This document shows, piece by piece, positions 61,412-64,000 of a stretch of DNA of 64,000 nucleotides (positions are counted from its first letter, which is position 1; every line of letters starts with the position of its first letter). Made by a program: the position numbers and the translations under genes. Location: assembly GCF_001549985.1 (NCBI RefSeq), contig NZ_LROZ01000006.1:1-64000 (forward strand), in the 5' to 3' direction. The notes below the pieces were generated by a model. That model did not search any database. It saw only the letters and a list, made by a program, of their open reading frames with translations, and had not been told where the DNA came from. This DNA comes from Myroides odoratus (GTDB taxonomy: Bacteria > Bacteroidota > Bacteroidia > Flavobacteriales > Flavobacteriaceae).

Positions 61412-61436
61412 AGAAACCCTAAAGTATTAAATTATT

Positions 61437-63617
61437 ATGATTCCTAAGGTAACCAAAGAAATTATCGATTTAGGAGATGGACGTAGCATCTCAATCGAAA
61501 CGGGGAAATTAGCGAAACAAGCAGATGGTTCTGTTGTTGTTCGTATGGGAGACTGTATGCTTCTTGCTACAGCTGTTTCTGCGAGAACGGCAAATCCTGG
61601 TGTGGACTTCCTTCCTCTAACTGTAGATTACAGAGAAAAATTCGCTGCTGCTGGACGTTTTCCAGGAGGCTTTTTTAAACGTGAGGCACGTCCAAGCGAT
61701 CAAGAGGTATTGACAATGCGTTTAGTTGACCGTTGTTTACGCCCATTGTTCCCAGACGATTACCACGCGGAAACACAAGTGATGATTCAGTTAATGTCTC
61801 ATGACGAAAACGTAATGCCTGATGCATTAGCTGGTTTAGCTGCCTCTGCAGCCTTAGCGGTATCAGATATTCCTTTTTACAATTCAATCTCTGAGGTAAG
61901 AGTTGGACGTGTTGACGGACAATTCATTATCAACCCTTCAAGAGAGCAGTTAAATGCTTCTGATCTGGATATGATGATCGGGGCTTCTAAAGACTCTGTT
62001 TGTATGGTAGAGGGAGAAATGAGAGAAATCTCAGAACAAGAGATGATTGATGCAATTAAATTTGCACATGAAGCGATTAAAGTTCAAATCGAAGCACAAG
62101 AGAAAATGCGTGCAGCTTTAGGTCTTACTTTCCGTGAGTACGAACCAGAAGCTACGGATGTAGAAGTAGAGAAAATCGTTTACGATGCAGCGTATGCTAA
62201 ATTGTACGAAATCGCTTCTCATGCAAGTGGTAAAAGCGAGCGTGGTGAGAAATTTGCTGAGGTATATGAAGAGGTTAAAGCTTTATTCTCTGAAGAGGAT
62301 TTAGCAGAAAAAGCGGAGTTAATCAGCACGTATTTCAAAAAGACACAAAAAGAAGCGGTACGTAACTTGATCTTAGATCAAAATATCCGTTTAGATGGTC
62401 GTAAAACGACAGAAATCCGTCCGATTTGGAGTGAAGTAGATTACTTACCTTCAGTACACGGATCATCAATCTTTACACGTGGAGAAACACAAGCATTAGC
62501 TACAGTAACATTAGGTACATCTAGAGATGCTAATATTATTGACTTACCAAGTGAGCAAGGAGAAGATAGATTCTATTTACACTATAACTTCCCTCCATTC
62601 TCAACAGGTGAAGCAAAACCATTAAGAGGTACATCACGTAGAGAAGTAGGTCATGGTAACTTAGCACAACGTGCGTTGAAAAACATGATTCCTGCTGATT
62701 GTCCTTATACTATTCGTTTAGTGTCTGAAGTATTAGAATCAAACGGTTCGTCTTCTATGGCAACAGTTTGTGCAGGTACATTAGCCTTAATGGATGCAGG
62801 TATCCAAATGATCAAACCAGTTTCAGGTATCGCAATGGGATTAATCTCAGATTCAAAAACTGGACGTTGGGCTGTATTGTCTGATATTTTAGGTGATGAA
62901 GATCACTTAGGAGATATGGACTTTAAAGTAACGGGTACAAAAGATGGTATCACAGCTTGTCAAATGGATATTAAAATCGACGGATTAGCTTATGATATCA
63001 TGGAGCAAGCATTAAAACAAGCGCTTGAAGGACGTCTACATATCTTAGGATTATTAGAAGAAACAATCGCTACACCTAATGCAACTGTGAAACCAAAAGC
63101 ACCAAAAATTGTTACCATTGAAATTCCTAAAGATTTCATTGGAGCAGTTATCGGACCTGGAGGTAAAAATATTCAAGCACTTCAAGCTGAAACTGAAACT
63201 ACAATTGTAATCAACGAAGTAGATGACAAAGGAGTAATCGAAGTTTTAGGTACAAGTCAAGCGGGAATGGACAAAGCAATCCAATCAATCAACAACACAA
63301 TCTTTGCTCCAGTAGAAGGAGAAGTATACAAAGTGAAAGTTGTAAAAATGTTGGATTTCGGTGCAGTAGTAGAATTTGTACCAGGAAAAGAAACTTTACT
63401 TCACGTATCTGAATTGGATTGGAAACGCATTGAAAATCCTGCAGATGTATTGAAATTAGGAGATGAGTTAGAAGTGAAATACATGGGTATTGATCCGAAA
63501 ACGAAAAAACCAAAAGTTTCTAAAAAGGCACTTTTACCACGTCCTCCAAGAGAAAATAAACCAGAAGGAAACAAACCTGAAGGCGCTCAAGGACCGAAAA
63601 AAGAAGAGAAGAAATAA
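61437..63617 (+). CDS. pnp: Polyribonucleotide nucleotidyltransferase (PNPase)
   Basis: A 726-residue enzyme that degrades RNA 3'-5' with phosphate. Two RNase PH-like domains (about 10-215 and 305-545) contain [17 protein letters not shown] and [29 protein letters not shown]-type residues in [12 protein letters not shown] carry the catalytic acids, a KH domain has [15 protein letters not shown] (about 566-580) and an S1 domain (about 622-690) has [21 protein letters not shown] basic Pro/Lys-rich tail ends the protein. The length is standard. Confidence 0.97.
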   Translation: MIPKVTKEIIDLGDGRSISIETGKLAKQADGSVVVRMGDCMLLATAVSARTANPGVDFLPLTVDYREKFAAAGRFPGGFFKREARPSDQEVLTMRLVDRCLRPLFPDDYHAETQVMIQLMSHDENVMPDALAGLAASAALAVSDIPFYNSISEVRVGRVDGQFIINPSREQLNASDLDMMIGASKDSVCMVEGEMREISEQEMIDAIKFAHEAIKVQIEAQEKMRAALGLTFREYEPEATDVEVEKIVYDAAYAKLYEIASHASGKSERGEKFAEVYEEVKALFSEEDLAEKAELISTYFKKTQKEAVRNLILDQNIRLDGRKTTEIRPIWSEVDYLPSVHGSSIFTRGETQALATVTLGTSRDANIIDLPSEQGEDRFYLHYNFPPFSTGEAKPLRGTSRREVGHGNLAQRALKNMIPADCPYTIRLVSEVLESNGSSSMATVCAGTLALMDAGIQMIKPVSGIAMGLISDSKTGRWAVLSDILGDEDHLGDMDFKVTGTKDGITACQMDIKIDGLAYDIMEQALKQALEGRLHILGLLEETIATPNATVKPKAPKIVTIEIPKDFIGAVIGPGGKNIQALQAETETTIVINEVDDKGVIEVLGTSQAGMDKAIQSINNTIFAPVEGEVYKVKVVKMLDFGAVVEFVPGKETLLHVSELDWKRIENPADVLKLGDELEVKYMGIDPKTKKPKVSKKALLPRPPRENKPEGNKPEGAQGPKKEEKK

Positions 63618-63633
63618 TTCCGATCTAGCATAT

Positions 63634-63662
63634 AAAAACACCTCAATCGAGGTGTTTTTTTT
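63634..63662 (+). terminator. pnp terminator
   Basis: AAAAACACCTC (63634-63644) / GAGGTGTTTTT (63649-63659), loop AATC, T run following. Confidence 0.87.
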
Positions 63663-63737
63663 GTTTTAAACGGATGGAAGTAGCGTGTTTTTTAGCTTTT
63701 TGAGTATCTTTAAAAAGGAAAAAAGAAATAGTATACA

Positions 63738-64000
63738 ATGAGTAAAATAAATATAGGCATTATTGGGCTAGGTGGTGTTGGTGGGTTTTATGGTGGATTA
63801 TTAGCCCATCATTTTGAACAAGATGCAGAAGTAGAAATCCATTTTGTAGCAAGAGGAGAGCATGGTAAACAAATCCAAGCACAGGGATTGACTGTATGGA
63901 CTAAAGGCAATGTGATCATTGGAAAACCTGCACAAGTAGTAGAACGAGTACAGGATTTGACCGCAATGGATTATATCTTGCTTTGTACGAAGGAATACGA
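63738..64000 (+). CDS. 2-dehydropantoate 2-reductase, cut by the window end
   Basis: The first 87 codons of an ATG-started gene run to the end of the window. The N-terminal Rossmann motif NIGIIGLGGVGGFYGGLLA (about 4-22) followed by EIHFVARGEHGKQIQAQGL (about 33-51) and DYILLCTKEY (about 79-88) matches ketopantoate reductases (PanE/ApbA), which make pantoate for coenzyme A synthesis. The C-terminal catalytic domain is not visible, so related 6-phosphogluconate-dehydrogenase-fold enzymes are not fully excluded. Confidence 0.8.
   Translation, partial: MSKINIGIIGLGGVGGFYGGLLAHHFEQDAEVEIHFVARGEHGKQIQAQGLTVWTKGNVIIGKPAQVVERVQDLTAMDYILLCTKEY

Overview
The window reads as a chromosomal segment of a low-GC member of the Flavobacteriaceae (Bacteroidota); a Myroides- or Flavobacterium-like organism is my best guess, made from memory of gene content and not from a search. 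The support is: promoters of the Bacteroidota type (-7 TAnnTTTG), A-rich stretches instead of Shine-Dalgarno sites before starts, a SusC/SusD pair, a protease with a type IX secretion C-terminal signal, the gene run DUF4271-hemD / dolichyl-phosphate-mannose synthase-like / pyrC / DUF4296, and a murein-division (dcw) cluster without murF or ddl.

Layout. 1-5.4 kb: end of a tRNA-Gly, pepE, a TatA-like protein, a PAP2 phosphatase, an O-methyltransferase, a serine hydrolase and a PolB-type exonuclease. 5.4-6.4 kb: one promoter followed by two short ORFs, each followed by a strong terminator, then an OsmC-like gene, then a long inverted repeat. 6.4-12.9 kb: a fused oligopeptide-type ABC ATPase, a membrane protein, and a secreted trio (GIGT-type coiled-coil protein, M12B-like metalloprotease with sorting domain, lipoprotein). 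13-23.6 kb: saccharopine dehydrogenase-like, DUF423, pckA, hemD, DUF4271, a GT2 enzyme, pyrC, a DUF4296 lipoprotein, an epimerase and tyrS. 24-29.4 kb: SusC/SusD and a LuxR regulator with a degenerate receiver. 29.4-47.3 kb: engB, an alpha/beta hydrolase, then mraZ-rsmH-ftsL-ftsI-murE-mraY-murD-ftsW-murG-murC-ftsQ-ftsA-ftsZ, tightly packed and headed by an MraZ-type operator with three repeats.

47.5-55.9 kb is the most unusual part. A minus-strand cluster encodes three small secreted proteins with a shared C-terminal strand motif, a PapD-like chaperone, a two-domain protein of the same family and a 910-residue outer-membrane barrel. Its architecture parallels the archaic (Csu/sigma) chaperone-usher fimbriae of Proteobacteria. 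An AraC regulator lies next to it, and between them is a 3' half of a tRNA-Arg gene whose intact copy sits 1.8 kb away.

56.2-64 kb: yqeY, tRNA-Arg(TCG), a minus-strand three-gene metal (probably copper) locus (His/Cys/Met-rich protein, TonB-dependent receptor, HMA-domain protein), a free-methionine-R-sulfoxide-reductase-type GAF protein, rpsO, pnp with a structured leader, and the start of a ketopantoate reductase gene cut by the window end.
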